DNA from: Flammeovirga kamogawensis
Lineage (GTDB): Bacteria > Bacteroidota > Bacteroidia > Cytophagales > Flammeovirgaceae
NCBI RefSeq assembly: GCF_018736065.1
Contig: NZ_CP076128.1
Location: 2,961,001-3,025,000 of the forward strand
DNA: 64,000 nt
Direction: 5' to 3'
The translations under genes were made by a program, and so were the position numbers. Positions 45,835 through 54,726 of this stretch are shown here, in pieces. Position 1 is the first letter of the stretch, and every line of letters starts with the position of its first letter. Below the pieces are notes generated by a model. It saw nothing but the letters and a program-made list of their open reading frames with translations. It was not told where the DNA came from and searched no databases.

Positions 45835-45876
45835 GTGCCGGCTTTGGATGGTCTTATTCAAGACTATCTGCCGCAC
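45835..45876 (+). promoter_or_regulatory. hairpin between rpsI and rpsB (candidate S2 leader)
   Basis: GATGGTCTT pairs with AAGACTATC (one G-U, loop ATTC) at 45847-45868, extended by an outer GTGC-CGGC/GCCGCAC helix. There is no T tract, so it is not a terminator. Its place 43 nt before rpsB fits a translational control element, as S2 operons use elsewhere. Confidence 0.5.
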
Positions 45877-45918
45877 TACGTAAATACGTTTTTCAAAACA
45901 ATCTACTTGTTAGAAACA

Positions 45919-46680
45919 ATGAAAAATTTAGAATACAAAGAACTGCTTGACGCAGGTGTTCACTTTGGTCACTTGACCAGAAAGTGGAATCCTAAAATGG
46001 CTCCTTACATTTTCATGGAGCGCAATGGTATCCACATCATTGACCTGAACAAAACAAAGACAGCTTTAGAGCAAGCACAAGGTGCTTTAAAAAATATTGT
46101 GAAGTCTGGTCGTAAAGTGATGTTTGTTGCTACTAAAAAGCAAGCAAAAGACATCGTTGCACAAGAGGCTGCACGTTTAAAAATGCCTTTCGTTACTGAG
46201 CGTTGGTTAGGTGGTATGCTTACTAACTTCCAAACTGTACGTAAGTCATTGAAAAAAATGTCATCTATTGACAAGCTTATGAAGAGCGATGAGTACAATT
46301 CTCTTGCAAAGCGTGAGCGTCTTATGATGCAACGTGAGCGTGAGAAATTGGAAAGAGTTTTGGGTGGTATTGCTGACCAAACTCGTCTTCCAGCTGCACT
46401 TTTCATCGTAGATGTTAAGCGTGAGTCTATCGCTGTTAAAGAAGCTCAAAAATTAGGTATTCCTGTTTATGCAATGGTTGATACGAACTCTAACCCTGAG
46501 GGTGTTGATTTCGTTATCCCTGCTAACGACGATGCATTCAAATCAGTAAGTGCTATTATGGGTGCTGTTGGTTCTGCAATCGAAGAAGGAATTGGCGAGC
46601 GTAAGAAAGAGCGTGACGAAGCTGCTAGTGCTGCTGCTGTAGCAGAGAAAAAAGCGGCTGACGAAGCAACTAAAGAGTAA
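45919..46680 (+). CDS. rpsB: 30S ribosomal protein S2
   Basis: The 253-residue protein starts at the ATG at 45919; an in-frame GTG at 45835 lies inside the hairpin and is rejected. Conserved blocks are LLDAGVHFGHLTRKWNPKM, VMFVATKKQAKD, ERWLGGMLTNFQTV and IPVYAMVDTNSNPEGVDFVIPAND. The C-terminal tail is Ala/Glu/Lys rich. It is followed by the 66-residue ORF and tsf; rpsB and tsf are neighbours in most bacteria. Confidence 0.98.
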   Translation: MKNLEYKELLDAGVHFGHLTRKWNPKMAPYIFMERNGIHIIDLNKTKTALEQAQGALKNIVKSGRKVMFVATKKQAKDIVAQEAARLKMPFVTERWLGGMLTNFQTVRKSLKKMSSIDKLMKSDEYNSLAKRERLMMQREREKLERVLGGIADQTRLPAALFIVDVKRESIAVKEAQKLGIPVYAMVDTNSNPEGVDFVIPANDDAFKSVSAIMGAVGSAIEEGIGERKKERDEAASAAAVAEKKAADEATKE

Positions 46681-46713
46681 TTCTTCCTCGTTTACCTTTA
46701 AAATTTGAATAAA

Positions 46714-46914
46714 ATGGATATTAAAGATATCAAAGAGCTTGAAGCTAAACTTCACGATTTAAGAGTGAAGCAAGGCGACATCTTCAAACAGAAGAAAGCT
46801 GAGCGCGACACTGCAGCTCTTGAGGCTATCCGTACAGAGATGGCTGAATTAAAAGCTAAAGTGAAAGGTGGTTTATCTATAAGAAAAGCTGCTAATCAAA
46901 AAGCTTCTAAATAA
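46714..46914 (+). CDS. 66-residue charged helical protein between rpsB and tsf
   Basis: The ATG at 46714 gives a 66-residue product, very rich in Lys, Glu and Ala and predicted to be a helical hairpin or coiled coil with a basic tail (RKAANQKASK). It lies 33 bp after rpsB in the same orientation, and codon usage matches its ribosomal neighbours. Residues ~17-51 (VKQGDIFKQKKAER... ELKAKVKGG) resemble the WHEP domain of eukaryotic aminoacyl-tRNA synthetases (QGD/E, then KA, then LKA about 25 residues on), an RNA-binding helical hairpin; this likeness is weak and may be compositional. A link to translation is inferred from context. Confidence 0.7.
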   Translation: MDIKDIKELEAKLHDLRVKQGDIFKQKKAERDTAALEAIRTEMAELKAKVKGGLSIRKAANQKASK

Positions 46915-46941
46915 GTTTTAACTTATTGATGAGTTTTTAAT

Positions 46942-46977
46942 CGAGCCCGCACTGTACTGCTGTACCTTGCGGGTTCG
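46942..46977 (+). promoter_or_regulatory. hairpin between the 66-residue gene and tsf
   Basis: CGAGCCCGCA pairs with TGCGGGTTCG (one G-U), and GTAC/GTAC can pair inside the loop. A second small hairpin, GGTAGA/TCTACC at 46993-47008, is followed by CTTTTT and may be a weak terminator. Both lie in front of tsf. Confidence 0.5.
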
Positions 46978-47042
46978 TTTGTATAAATTTTCGGTAGAAT
47001 TTTCTACCCTTTTTCAACCTATCTTTTAAATCTTTTAGAGAG

Positions 47043-47873
47043 ATGGCTATCACAGCAAAAGACGTTAAAGAGCTACGTACTATTACTGGTGCGGGTATGA
47101 TGGACTGCAAAAAAGCACTCCAAGAAGCTGAAGGCGATATCGACAAAGCAGTTGAAATCCTTCGTAAAAAAGGACAAAAATTAGCTGCAAAGAGAGCTGA
47201 CAGAGAAACTACTGAAGGTCAAGTATTTGTTTATTCAAATGATGACAACAGTAAATCTGTTGCTTTAGCATTCGCTTGTGAAACTGAACCAGTTTCAGTA
47301 AATGAGGAATTCTCTGCTCTAGGTAAAAAATTACTTGAAGCTGCTGTTGCTGCCGATGCTCAAACAGCTGAAGAAGTTCTTGCTTTAGAAATTGATGGAG
47401 CTCCTGCAACAGATGCAGTAACTGCATTAACTGCTAAAATGGGAGAGAAAATGGAAATCAGCGGATACGCTAACGTATCTGGTGCTGCTGTTGCTGCTTA
47501 TAAGCATGGTAGTGCTATTGCTGTACTTGTTGAACTTTCTGAAGCTGCAGACGAAGCTGTTCTTGAAGCTGGAAGAAATGTAGGAATGCAAGTTGCTGCA
47601 ATGCGTCCAATCGCTTTATCTGAAGCAGATGTTGACACTACTTTAGTAGAAAAAGAAAAAGAAATCGGAATGGAGCGTGCTCGCCAAGAAGGTAAGCCGG
47701 AACATATCTTAGAGCGTATTGCTGAAGGTTATGTGAAGAAATTCTTAAAAGAGAATACTCTTCTTAACCAAGAATACGTGAAAGAATCTAGCCAAACTGT
47801 TAAAGCTTACGTAGGAAGCGTTAAACCTGGTTTAGAAGTTAAATCTTTCCACCGTGTTTCAACAGGTAAATAA
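47043..47873 (+). CDS. tsf: elongation factor Ts
   Basis: The 276-residue protein catalyses GDP release from EF-Tu. The N-terminal UBA-like region contains the family signature KELRTITGAGMMDCKKAL, followed by AEGDIDKAVEILRKKG; the core and coiled-coil regions follow. It is the last gene of the ribosomal operon, and a strong terminator follows. Candidate hairpins just upstream may adjust its level relative to rpsB. Confidence 0.98.
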   Translation: MAITAKDVKELRTITGAGMMDCKKALQEAEGDIDKAVEILRKKGQKLAAKRADRETTEGQVFVYSNDDNSKSVALAFACETEPVSVNEEFSALGKKLLEAAVAADAQTAEEVLALEIDGAPATDAVTALTAKMGEKMEISGYANVSGAAVAAYKHGSAIAVLVELSEAADEAVLEAGRNVGMQVAAMRPIALSEADVDTTLVEKEKEIGMERARQEGKPEHILERIAEGYVKKFLKENTLLNQEYVKESSQTVKAYVGSVKPGLEVKSFHRVSTGK

Positions 47874-47900
47874 TTAATTCTCATTAGAATTTTTTATATA

Positions 47901-47937
47901 AAAGGTTTCATTTCTCACGAAATGAAACCTTTTTTTA
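47901..47937 (+). terminator. intrinsic terminator after tsf
   Basis: A perfect 14-bp stem (47901-47914 with 47919-47932, loop TCAC) is followed by seven Ts. Confidence 0.95.
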
Positions 47938-47957
47938 TTTCAATATTAATTTGAAAC

Positions 47958-47996
47958 AAAAAAAGCAGTTTCAAAAAGATTGAAACTGCTTTTTTT
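47958..47996 (-). terminator. terminator after gldN (bidirectional)
   Basis: A 13-bp perfect stem (47961-47973 with 47981-47993) has A and T runs on either side. It ends the gld transcript and backs up the tsf terminator. Confidence 0.93.
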
Positions 47997-48013
47997 AATA
48001 TTTATGATAAATA

Positions 48014-48898
48014 CTAGTTAGACCATAAGTCTGATTCGTATTCAACTAAATCATATTTGTATTCTAAACCTTTCATTAAGGCAATATCTCCTTTAGCATC
48101 ACCATACAATAAAGCAATATCTTTATCTTGTGTATTTGTATACTTAGTGATTTTACCTTGGAATAAAAGAAGATCAAATGCATCTGACAAGTTTTTACTT
48201 TCAGCTAAGTTTCTGTCATTGTACCAAAGAGCATCTCTGTTTTCTTTGAATAGGTTTTCAACAACTTCTTTATAACTGAAAGATGCAACAGCTCTTTCTA
48301 AAGTACCTCCATTATTTTCCGCAGGTAGTACTAATGAAATTACTTGAATATCATGTAACCACTTACCTCTTCTACGGTCAAATAAGATGTCAACTTTAAC
48401 ATCCATCAAATAGATATCCTCAGGATATAATTCATCAGATGATGCTGCAACAGCTCCGCCAGTTGCGCCAGAGTCTCCACCCCAGCCATCGCCACCGCCT
48501 GAGTCTCCCCAGCCGCCGCCGCCGCCCCAATCGTCGCCGCCGCCCCAGTCGTCACCGCCGCCTGAGTCTCCGCCTAAATTAGGTTTTTTGATGCGTTCTT
48601 TAAATTCATCAATAGTTAGACGTTTCTTTAAAGAGTCATTTTCATATGGTCTAAGTAAACTACTCTTTACTGCATCAATCATTAATTTTGGTAACCAACG
48701 GTTTTTCGCAAAAAATGGTTGATTCATTTTATCAGTAAGATTTACTCTGTACCATACAGTTCTCTTAAACATAATATCTGCATTACGAACAGGTCGAACC
48801 GAATGCTTATTCCATTCGCTTTCATCTATTTCCTGTGCATATGCCATACTAGCAAAGCTTACAAATGCTAGTAAAAGTAATCCTCTTAGATTTCTCAT
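48014..48898 (-). CDS. gldN: gliding motility / T9SS protein GldN
   Basis: The 294-residue periplasmic component of the type IX secretion ring (with GldK) has a signal peptide ending at AYAQ (~22). It matches the family (WNKHSVRPVRNADIMFKRTVWYR... LYPEDIYLMDVKVD... FDRRRGKWLHDIQVI). Residues ~109-149 are an insertion of Gly/Asp/Trp/Ser repeats (GGGDDWGG-type units) encoded by unusually GC-rich DNA; the family core continues on both sides. The gene is the last of the gldK-L-M-N block. Confidence 0.95.
   Translation of the reverse strand: MRNLRGLLLLAFVSFASMAYAQEIDESEWNKHSVRPVRNADIMFKRTVWYRVNLTDKMNQPFFAKNRWLPKLMIDAVKSSLLRPYENDSLKKRLTIDEFKERIKKPNLGGDSGGGDDWGGGDDWGGGGGWGDSGGGDGWGGDSGATGGAVAASSDELYPEDIYLMDVKVDILFDRRRGKWLHDIQVISLVLPAENNGGTLERAVASFSYKEVVENLFKENRDALWYNDRNLAESKNLSDAFDLLLFQGKITKYTNTQDKDIALLYGDAKGDIALMKGLEYKYDLVEYESDLWSN
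48452..48574 (-). repeat. low-complexity Gly/Asp/Trp repeat in gldN
   Basis: About 123 bp of imperfect repeats with a C/G-rich bias on the plus strand encode ~41 residues of Gly, Asp, Ser and Trp. It is the most GC-rich protein-coding stretch in the window and a likely site of replication slippage. Confidence 0.85.
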
Positions 48899-48910
48899 AA
48901 TCTTGAATCT

Positions 48911-50524
48911 TTAATTAACTGAAATGGTAGTGATGCCACCAACACCTGATACTCTTTCAGTTTGTCCTTGTGAGTTCTTACGAACCACTTTCTTCACATC
49001 AACAACTACACGTACACCAGGTGTACCTTTAGGTGCTTTCTTTAATAACTGTCCGATATCAAAATCTTGCTTACCACCAGTAATTTTAACTGGACCAGCT
49101 AAAGGTTTTGTACCAAATGCTACTGTTACTTCCCACTCTACTACTCTATAGTTAGCTTCGTCTGGTAATGCCGCTTTAAATTCTTCATCAGCTACAGGAC
49201 GTACTCTTAACTTACTAGTTTTTGTACTGATACCTTTCTTTAAATCTACTCCAGGGAATGCAATTGTTGGTTTTGGAACACCTCTTGTTTTAAAAGTCTT
49301 TGTTCCAATTTTATTACCTCCACTAGAAACAGTAAGAACTACTGATTTAGCTGTTGGCTTAGGGATAATTGTAGCTTCTTTACCTTTAGAAAGAACTTTT
49401 GCATTAGTCCCAGAGAATCTTGGGTTATATGCTTCTCCTAAAGCAGGAACATCTACAACTAATCTGTTAGCAACATTTCTATATAAAGCATTTACTGTAG
49501 CAGAATTTACTTCAATAGATGGCTTAACTACTACAAACTCTTCTTCAACAATCAATGTTGTATCACCAAAAGGAGTTGTATAAGTAATTTCACCTTTCCA
49601 AGTTTGATTTGAACGACCATTCTTATCGTATTTTGCTGGTTTAGCAGGGAATTTAACCTCACCGATACCATCAACTACTTTGATAGAAGAACCATTATAT
49701 TTCATTCTTGGCTTAGCAGCAGAAGAAGATGCAGCAATAAACATTGTTGCTTCATAATCTAAACCTGCAGCTACATATTTTGATGTAGGCTTTACAACTG
49801 CAACTACTTTATCAAAAACTACTCTACCACCTACACGGTCATTAAGTACTTTTAATACTTTAGTTTCATTTTGTAAAACTTCTGAAGACATCTCACTTAA
49901 AATTGCCATAACAGCAGCTGCTGGAGTATCTTCAAACTGGATATAAGCAAAATCTTTATTCTTGTTATCCTTATCATTTTTATATTGAGCCATTTCCTTT
50001 GCAGGACGTGCTAATTTTCCGATAGGTTTCCAAGTTTTTGAAGTATCATATTTAATAGCTACCTCATCAAAGTGTTTTGCTAAAGCATTTAATTTCTTTT
50101 CTAATTCATATGCTTTACCATTTTTCTTAGACTCTTGACCAATTAAGATTTCAGCTGGAATTTGAGTATCACTCTTTCCTTTCAACTGGCCATTTTCTGT
50201 ACCTCCAGTTGCTTTTGTAACTTCTTCTTTTAAGTCATCAATATATGAAATTACTTTACTTGTTTCCATTCTTAATGCTTGAGCATCAGAAAGTACTGCT
50301 TTTGTAATTTCATTAGTCTTTTTTGCAACAGCACCTTCAATTGCATGAAGTTGTCTGTCGTTTTCTTGAGAAGTAATATGATTAGAGTTTTCTAATGATT
50401 GCTCAATAAAAGTAAACTTATCTAAAACTGTATTACTTACATTCAACGCTAACATGGCCATAAGTACTAGGTACATTAGACCAATCATCCGTTGTCTTGG
50501 GGTTTCTTTTGCTCCTCCTGCCAT
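48911..50524 (-). CDS. gldM: gliding motility / T9SS motor protein GldM
   Basis: The 537-residue protein has a single membrane helix near the N-terminus (MIGLMYLVLMAMLALNVS, ~13-30) preceded by the typical MAGGAKETPRQRMIG start, and a long periplasmic part of several beta domains that reaches the GldK/GldN ring. With GldL it forms the proton-driven rotary motor of type IX secretion and gliding. It starts 52 bp after gldL. Confidence 0.97.
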   Translation of the reverse strand: MAGGAKETPRQRMIGLMYLVLMAMLALNVSNTVLDKFTFIEQSLENSNHITSQENDRQLHAIEGAVAKKTNEITKAVLSDAQALRMETSKVISYIDDLKEEVTKATGGTENGQLKGKSDTQIPAEILIGQESKKNGKAYELEKKLNALAKHFDEVAIKYDTSKTWKPIGKLARPAKEMAQYKNDKDNKNKDFAYIQFEDTPAAAVMAILSEMSSEVLQNETKVLKVLNDRVGGRVVFDKVVAVVKPTSKYVAAGLDYEATMFIAASSSAAKPRMKYNGSSIKVVDGIGEVKFPAKPAKYDKNGRSNQTWKGEITYTTPFGDTTLIVEEEFVVVKPSIEVNSATVNALYRNVANRLVVDVPALGEAYNPRFSGTNAKVLSKGKEATIIPKPTAKSVVLTVSSGGNKIGTKTFKTRGVPKPTIAFPGVDLKKGISTKTSKLRVRPVADEEFKAALPDEANYRVVEWEVTVAFGTKPLAGPVKITGGKQDFDIGQLLKKAPKGTPGVRVVVDVKKVVRKNSQGQTERVSGVGGITTISVN

Positions 50525-50576
50525 TAGTTTTTCCTTTGTTGATTGTTATACAAATGATCATCTAATAAAAGACTAA

Positions 50577-51398
50577 TTAGCCTTTCATCGCAGTTAGCAT
50601 TTTACCATAAACATTGTTCAACTGAGTTAAATTAGTTGTCAATGTAGACATTTGCGTTTTGAATTTAGAAGCTTCTTTACTTGCTTCATCCATACTTTGA
50701 ACTGCAGTAGCTAAATTACCATGGAATTTATTAATTGTCTTAAGATGGTTATTAGCATCTTTTAATTCCATTTCATAAACAGCATTTAAAGCACCTAAGT
50801 TCTTTGTAATTGCTTGAACTTGTTGTTGGTGAGCTTTAGAATCTGCAGCTGTACCTTCCATTGTTTTCATAGCAGTAACAGTAGTTGCAAATGATTTATT
50901 TAAATCACCCATTGACTTAGTTGCTACTTGTAAACTACGAGAGTATTCGTCAGAAGCACCTGCAACACTTGCAACACTTTTCATCTGACCTACTGATTTA
51001 TTTAAATTCTCCATTCCAGAACCAAAGTTCTTGAATACTTCTGGAGTAAGTTTAGCGTCTGCTAACATTTTATCCATTGCACCTAAAGCTGCAATATCTT
51101 TCTTAGGATCTGCTTTAGCCTTCTTTGAAGGAGCTTTAACAGCATCTTCACTTAATAATTCTGGGTAAGCAAGAGCCCAATCGTAATGCTTTTCAAATGG
51201 TGCTGCTGGAGCAAATGCACCAATAAAGAATAATAATGCTTCTGTAATCAAACCTGCTGCCAAAATTGGACCACCGTTAGGTAAGTGAAGAATTTTGAAC
51301 ATGGCTCCAATAATTACTACTGATGCACCAAGGTTAGTCAAAATAGGAACATATACTCTGAAGATCTTTTCTCTTCCCGTCTCGTGTAAATTGCTCAT
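50577..51398 (-). CDS. gldL: gliding motility / T9SS motor protein GldL
   Basis: The 273-residue inner-membrane protein has two membrane helices near the N-terminus (VYVPILTNLGASVVIIGAMFKI region, ~15-36, and PILAAGLITEALLFFIGAF, ~44-62) and a helical cytoplasmic tail. In the characterised motor, five GldL surround a GldM dimer. The first helix contains the conserved small residues. It lies between gldK and gldM. Confidence 0.97.
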   Translation of the reverse strand: MSNLHETGREKIFRVYVPILTNLGASVVIIGAMFKILHLPNGGPILAAGLITEALLFFIGAFAPAAPFEKHYDWALAYPELLSEDAVKAPSKKAKADPKKDIAALGAMDKMLADAKLTPEVFKNFGSGMENLNKSVGQMKSVASVAGASDEYSRSLQVATKSMGDLNKSFATTVTAMKTMEGTAADSKAHQQQVQAITKNLGALNAVYEMELKDANNHLKTINKFHGNLATAVQSMDEASKEASKFKTQMSTLTTNLTQLNNVYGKMLTAMKG

Positions 51399-51485
51399 TT
51401 TACGTCTGCTTAAAAATTTTCTAATTGATTGTTGTGGATAATGTTGTGCTCCAAGAACTGGTTCACTTGACTTTTTTTTTGGAAT

Positions 51486-52538
51486 CTAGAAATCGAATCC
51501 TGATGATCTACCTAAGTTAATCATCACACATCTAAACCCGATGTAAGATCTTGCTTGAGTTTCAAACTCATAAGATCTCGTACCTGTTTGAATATAATAA
51601 GGAATATCTTTCCAAGATCCTCCTCTTACGATTTTCTTTGGTTCGTTTGGATCTGTATATGTAGGGTTTAAATCCCATACAATTGGGTATCCAGATGGGT
51701 TATACGCATCATCACACCATTCTGCAACATTTCCAGACATATCATATAATCCAAATCCGTTAGGGAAGTATGCCGCTACTGGAGAAGTATAAGAGTAACC
51801 ATCATCATAATAATTACCTCTACCTGGCTTAAAGTTAGCTAAAGCACAACCTTTACCATTTCTCACATAAGGACCACCCCATGGATATTTTGCCATATCA
51901 AGACCACCTCTTGCTGAATATTCCCATTCGGCTTCTGTTGGTAATCTGAACGCTGGCATCTCTGCCATACCTTGTTCTGTTCTATAACCATTATAGTGTC
52001 TTGTTCTCCAAGCACAGAATTCCACTGCTGCTCTACGAGTAACACCTACAACTGGATAATCATCAAATGCAGGATGGCTATAATAGTAATCTTGCATTGG
52101 CTCACCCATATGGTAAGAGAAGTCTTTTTCCCAAACTGTTGTGTCTGGTCTTAATTCTTCTTGAATTTGTTCGAAAGTCCAATCTGCACTAGTGTCAGAC
52201 TCTGCTTCCATTCCTTCGATAAACTGACGGTATTCATTATTAGTAATCTCCGTCTCATCCATAAAGAAGCCACTAATAGTAACTTGCTTATTCATGTTGA
52301 TCATCGAATAGGTAATATCTTCATCCGCCTGTCCCATGTGGAATGTTCCACCAGGTACGGCTGTCATACCATAAGGTACAACTTGCGCATCCCATTCAGG
52401 TCGATCTTGAGAGCCGATAAGCTCTCCTCCATCAGAGCCGTCTCCGCCTCCTAGTAGGCCGCCTCCTCCACAACTCTGAGTTAAGACAGCCAAAATGCTT
52501 AACGCTCCCGTTAGCCTTTTTATTGACAAGCTTTTCAT
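51486..52538 (-). CDS. gldK: gliding motility lipoprotein GldK
   Basis: The 350-residue lipoprotein (Cys23 after LTQS) has a formylglycine-generating-enzyme/sulfatase-modifying-type fold: VPGGTFHMGQADEDI, VTISGFFMDETEITNNEY, FRLPTEAEWEYSARGG, NVAEWCDDAY and KIVRGGSWKD. In T9SS it forms the outer-membrane-associated periplasmic ring with GldN rather than acting as an enzyme. A Gly-rich linker follows the lipidated Cys. It heads the gldK-L-M-N block. Confidence 0.97.
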   Translation of the reverse strand: MKSLSIKRLTGALSILAVLTQSCGGGGLLGGGDGSDGGELIGSQDRPEWDAQVVPYGMTAVPGGTFHMGQADEDITYSMINMNKQVTISGFFMDETEITNNEYRQFIEGMEAESDTSADWTFEQIQEELRPDTTVWEKDFSYHMGEPMQDYYYSHPAFDDYPVVGVTRRAAVEFCAWRTRHYNGYRTEQGMAEMPAFRLPTEAEWEYSARGGLDMAKYPWGGPYVRNGKGCALANFKPGRGNYYDDGYSYTSPVAAYFPNGFGLYDMSGNVAEWCDDAYNPSGYPIVWDLNPTYTDPNEPKKIVRGGSWKDIPYYIQTGTRSYEFETQARSYIGFRCVMINLGRSSGFDF

Positions 52539-52702
52539 ATTAAAAAAATTTATCCGGTTGGATTAATTAAGTTTCTATTTGATTTTATTGATAGTTAATA
52601 AACTTTAACTTTCAATTTCGTTTTGAAACAAAACAAAAATGAATCCAAAAACGTATTTGACTTAAAAAAAAATAAAAAGTTAAGTATAAAAAGCACTTTT
52701 AA

Positions 52703-53671
52703 TTAATCGTGTCTATATCTAGGAGTACGAATTGCTGATGGTTTTTTACTACCAAATGCACTAAAACTAAATGACAATAAAATCTCATGACTTGTTGGTG
52801 CTTTAGCTGATTGATTTTCTAAAGTATAATCAAAAGCGTAACCAATATGTAAAGTTCTGCTCTTTAAAACATAAACACCCGCTAACAAACTTAAGGCTTC
52901 TATTTCCCTTACACCAGCTCCCACATAAACCCATTCTTGAAGGTTTGCTAATAATGTAAAATCAAAAGAAAGTGAATTCAAATCAGATTTTAATAATACA
53001 GATGGTTGAAGTACCACGTTATTTGTTACATCAAAAGACATCCCAAACATACCATTGAATGACATTCCTAAAGCACTAAAAGGACTATTAATTCCTCCTA
53101 CAAAATCTGATTCTAATAAATGCTTAGCAGCAATTCCTGCATATAAACGTTCATTTTGATAGTAAATTCCGGCAGATACATCGGGTACAATAGAGTTCAT
53201 TGCTTCACCTGACTTAAAAAAGGGATCTTGATCATTTACAAAACGTAAACGATCTGTATTTATAGATCTATCATAAACTCCTCCTCTCAATCCAAAAGAA
53301 AGTGTTCCATTTTTTACTGGTACAAAATAAGAAACTGACACTTGCGCTTCTAAATTACTTAATAACCCTACATCATCATTTACTATATGCAACCCCACTC
53401 CTAAACGTTTAGATTGAATTGGCGCTGACAATGAGAAGAACTGAGTATTTAACGTTCCATCATCATCAAATGTACCTTCATAACCTAACCATTGTGTTCT
53501 ATGAACGAGAGACGCCTCTGCATTTTCAGATGTCATACCAACTGCGGCTGGATTATGAAATGGCTTAGAAAACATATACTGAGTAAACTGAGGATCTTGC
53601 TGTGCAACTCCAAAGGATAGAGTAAATAAGAATAATAAGCTACTTAAAAATAAGGGTTTTATTAGCTGCAT
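52703..53671 (-). CDS. PorP/SprF family type IX secretion system membrane protein
   Basis: The 322-residue outer-membrane barrel has a signal peptide (~1-23) and the family start QQDPQFTQYMFSKPFHNPAAVGM, followed by strands typical of PorP/SprF. PorP/SprF proteins help move or anchor T9SS cargo with type B C-terminal domains, and one often precedes gldK, as here. A 164-bp AT-rich gap separates it from gldK with no clear terminator, so cotranscription is possible. Confidence 0.95.
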   Translation of the reverse strand: MQLIKPLFLSSLLFLFTLSFGVAQQDPQFTQYMFSKPFHNPAAVGMTSENAEASLVHRTQWLGYEGTFDDDGTLNTQFFSLSAPIQSKRLGVGLHIVNDDVGLLSNLEAQVSVSYFVPVKNGTLSFGLRGGVYDRSINTDRLRFVNDQDPFFKSGEAMNSIVPDVSAGIYYQNERLYAGIAAKHLLESDFVGGINSPFSALGMSFNGMFGMSFDVTNNVVLQPSVLLKSDLNSLSFDFTLLANLQEWVYVGAGVREIEALSLLAGVYVLKSRTLHIGYAFDYTLENQSAKAPTSHEILLSFSFSAFGSKKPSAIRTPRYRHD

Positions 53672-53830
53672 AATATTAAAGTCAGGTAAAATTTACTACC
53701 TATTTTGATTGAGATATCTAAGGCTGATTATATAGTTTATGTTTTACAATAGAATTGCTTACGGTTTATTAAATCATCAACCTCTTATACAATTAACAAA
53801 AAATTAAGATTCTTTCCATGAAAAAAAGAC

Positions 53831-53865
53831 AAAAAAAAACGCCACATAAATGAATATGTGACGTT
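53831..53865 (-). terminator. intrinsic terminator after hemD
   Basis: An 11-bp stem with one G-U pair (53865-53855 with 53848-53838) is followed by nine Ts on the minus strand. Confidence 0.9.
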
Positions 53866-53885
53866 CAATATTTTTAATAAAGTAT

Positions 53886-54665
53886 TTATACTTCATTCGC
53901 TTCTTTAATATACAATTCAATTGCACCTGTCATAGACGGAGCATTTGGCAATGGAGCTTCTACATCTAAATGTAAACCTGCATCACGAACAGCGGCAGCC
54001 GTAGTAGGGCCAAAAGCAGCTATTCTTGTTTCTTTTTGCTCAAAATCAGCAAAATTAGTAAACAAAGATTTAATACCTGAAGGACTGAAGAACGCAATCA
54101 TATCGTAATAGATATTGCTTAAATCTGAAAGATCTGCAGCAACAGTACGGTAAATAATCGCTTCATTCATTTCTATTCCATTAGCATCCATATAATTTGG
54201 AATATCTTCTTTTCTGATATCAGAACAAGGGAACAGATACTTCTCTCCTTTAAATTTCTTAAAGAGATCAAACATATCTTTTGCTGTTTTGTAACCTGTA
54301 AACAACTTACGTTTTCTAACAACAATATATTTTTGTAAATAATTAGCGGTTTGTTCAGAAATACAGAAGTATTTCATATCAGCAGGTACTTCTACCTTAA
54401 GTTCTTTACATAATCTAAAGAAATGATCAATTGCATTTCTTGATGTAAAAATTACAGCTGTATGCTCTAAAATGTTAATCTTCTGAGTTCTAAACTCTTT
54501 AGCCGTTACTCCTTTTACTTCGATAAAAGGACGGAAATCAATCTTAATCCCATATTTTTCTCCTAATTTATGATAAGGAGAATTTTGATTAGCGGGTTCA
54601 GGCTGAGACACCAAAATTGACTTCACAGCTTTCTTCACCACTTTTCCTGCTATGTCATTTGCCAT
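53886..54665 (-). CDS. hemD: uroporphyrinogen-III synthase
   Basis: The protein is 259 residues from the ATG at 54665; the upstream TTG at 54707 is rejected. It has the two-lobe HemD pattern: residues ~25-130 (AKEFRTQKINILEHTAVIFTSRNAIDHF) and the C-terminal lobe (DMIAFFSPSGIKSLF, RIAAFGPTTAAAVRDAGL). It cyclises hydroxymethylbilane with ring-D inversion in haem/tetrapyrrole synthesis. It is 61 bp downstream of a DUF4271 gene on the same strand. Confidence 0.92.
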   Translation of the reverse strand: MANDIAGKVVKKAVKSILVSQPEPANQNSPYHKLGEKYGIKIDFRPFIEVKGVTAKEFRTQKINILEHTAVIFTSRNAIDHFFRLCKELKVEVPADMKYFCISEQTANYLQKYIVVRKRKLFTGYKTAKDMFDLFKKFKGEKYLFPCSDIRKEDIPNYMDANGIEMNEAIIYRTVAADLSDLSNIYYDMIAFFSPSGIKSLFTNFADFEQKETRIAAFGPTTAAAVRDAGLHLDVEAPLPNAPSMTGAIELYIKEANEV

Positions 54666-54726
54666 GTATGTATATCTATTTATAAAACAGCCTCTTGGTA
54701 GAGACAAGTTTGTGAGTTATAAGAAA

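Noticed and set aside
45835..45918. GTG start giving rpsB a 28-residue extension
   Set aside because: The extension lies in the hairpin and is not found in S2 proteins; the ATG at 45919 starts with the conserved sequence.
46005..46406. 133-codon minus-strand ORF opposite rpsB
   Set aside because: It is the mirror frame of a highly conserved ribosomal gene; the composition (many Cys, Arg, Ser) is atypical.
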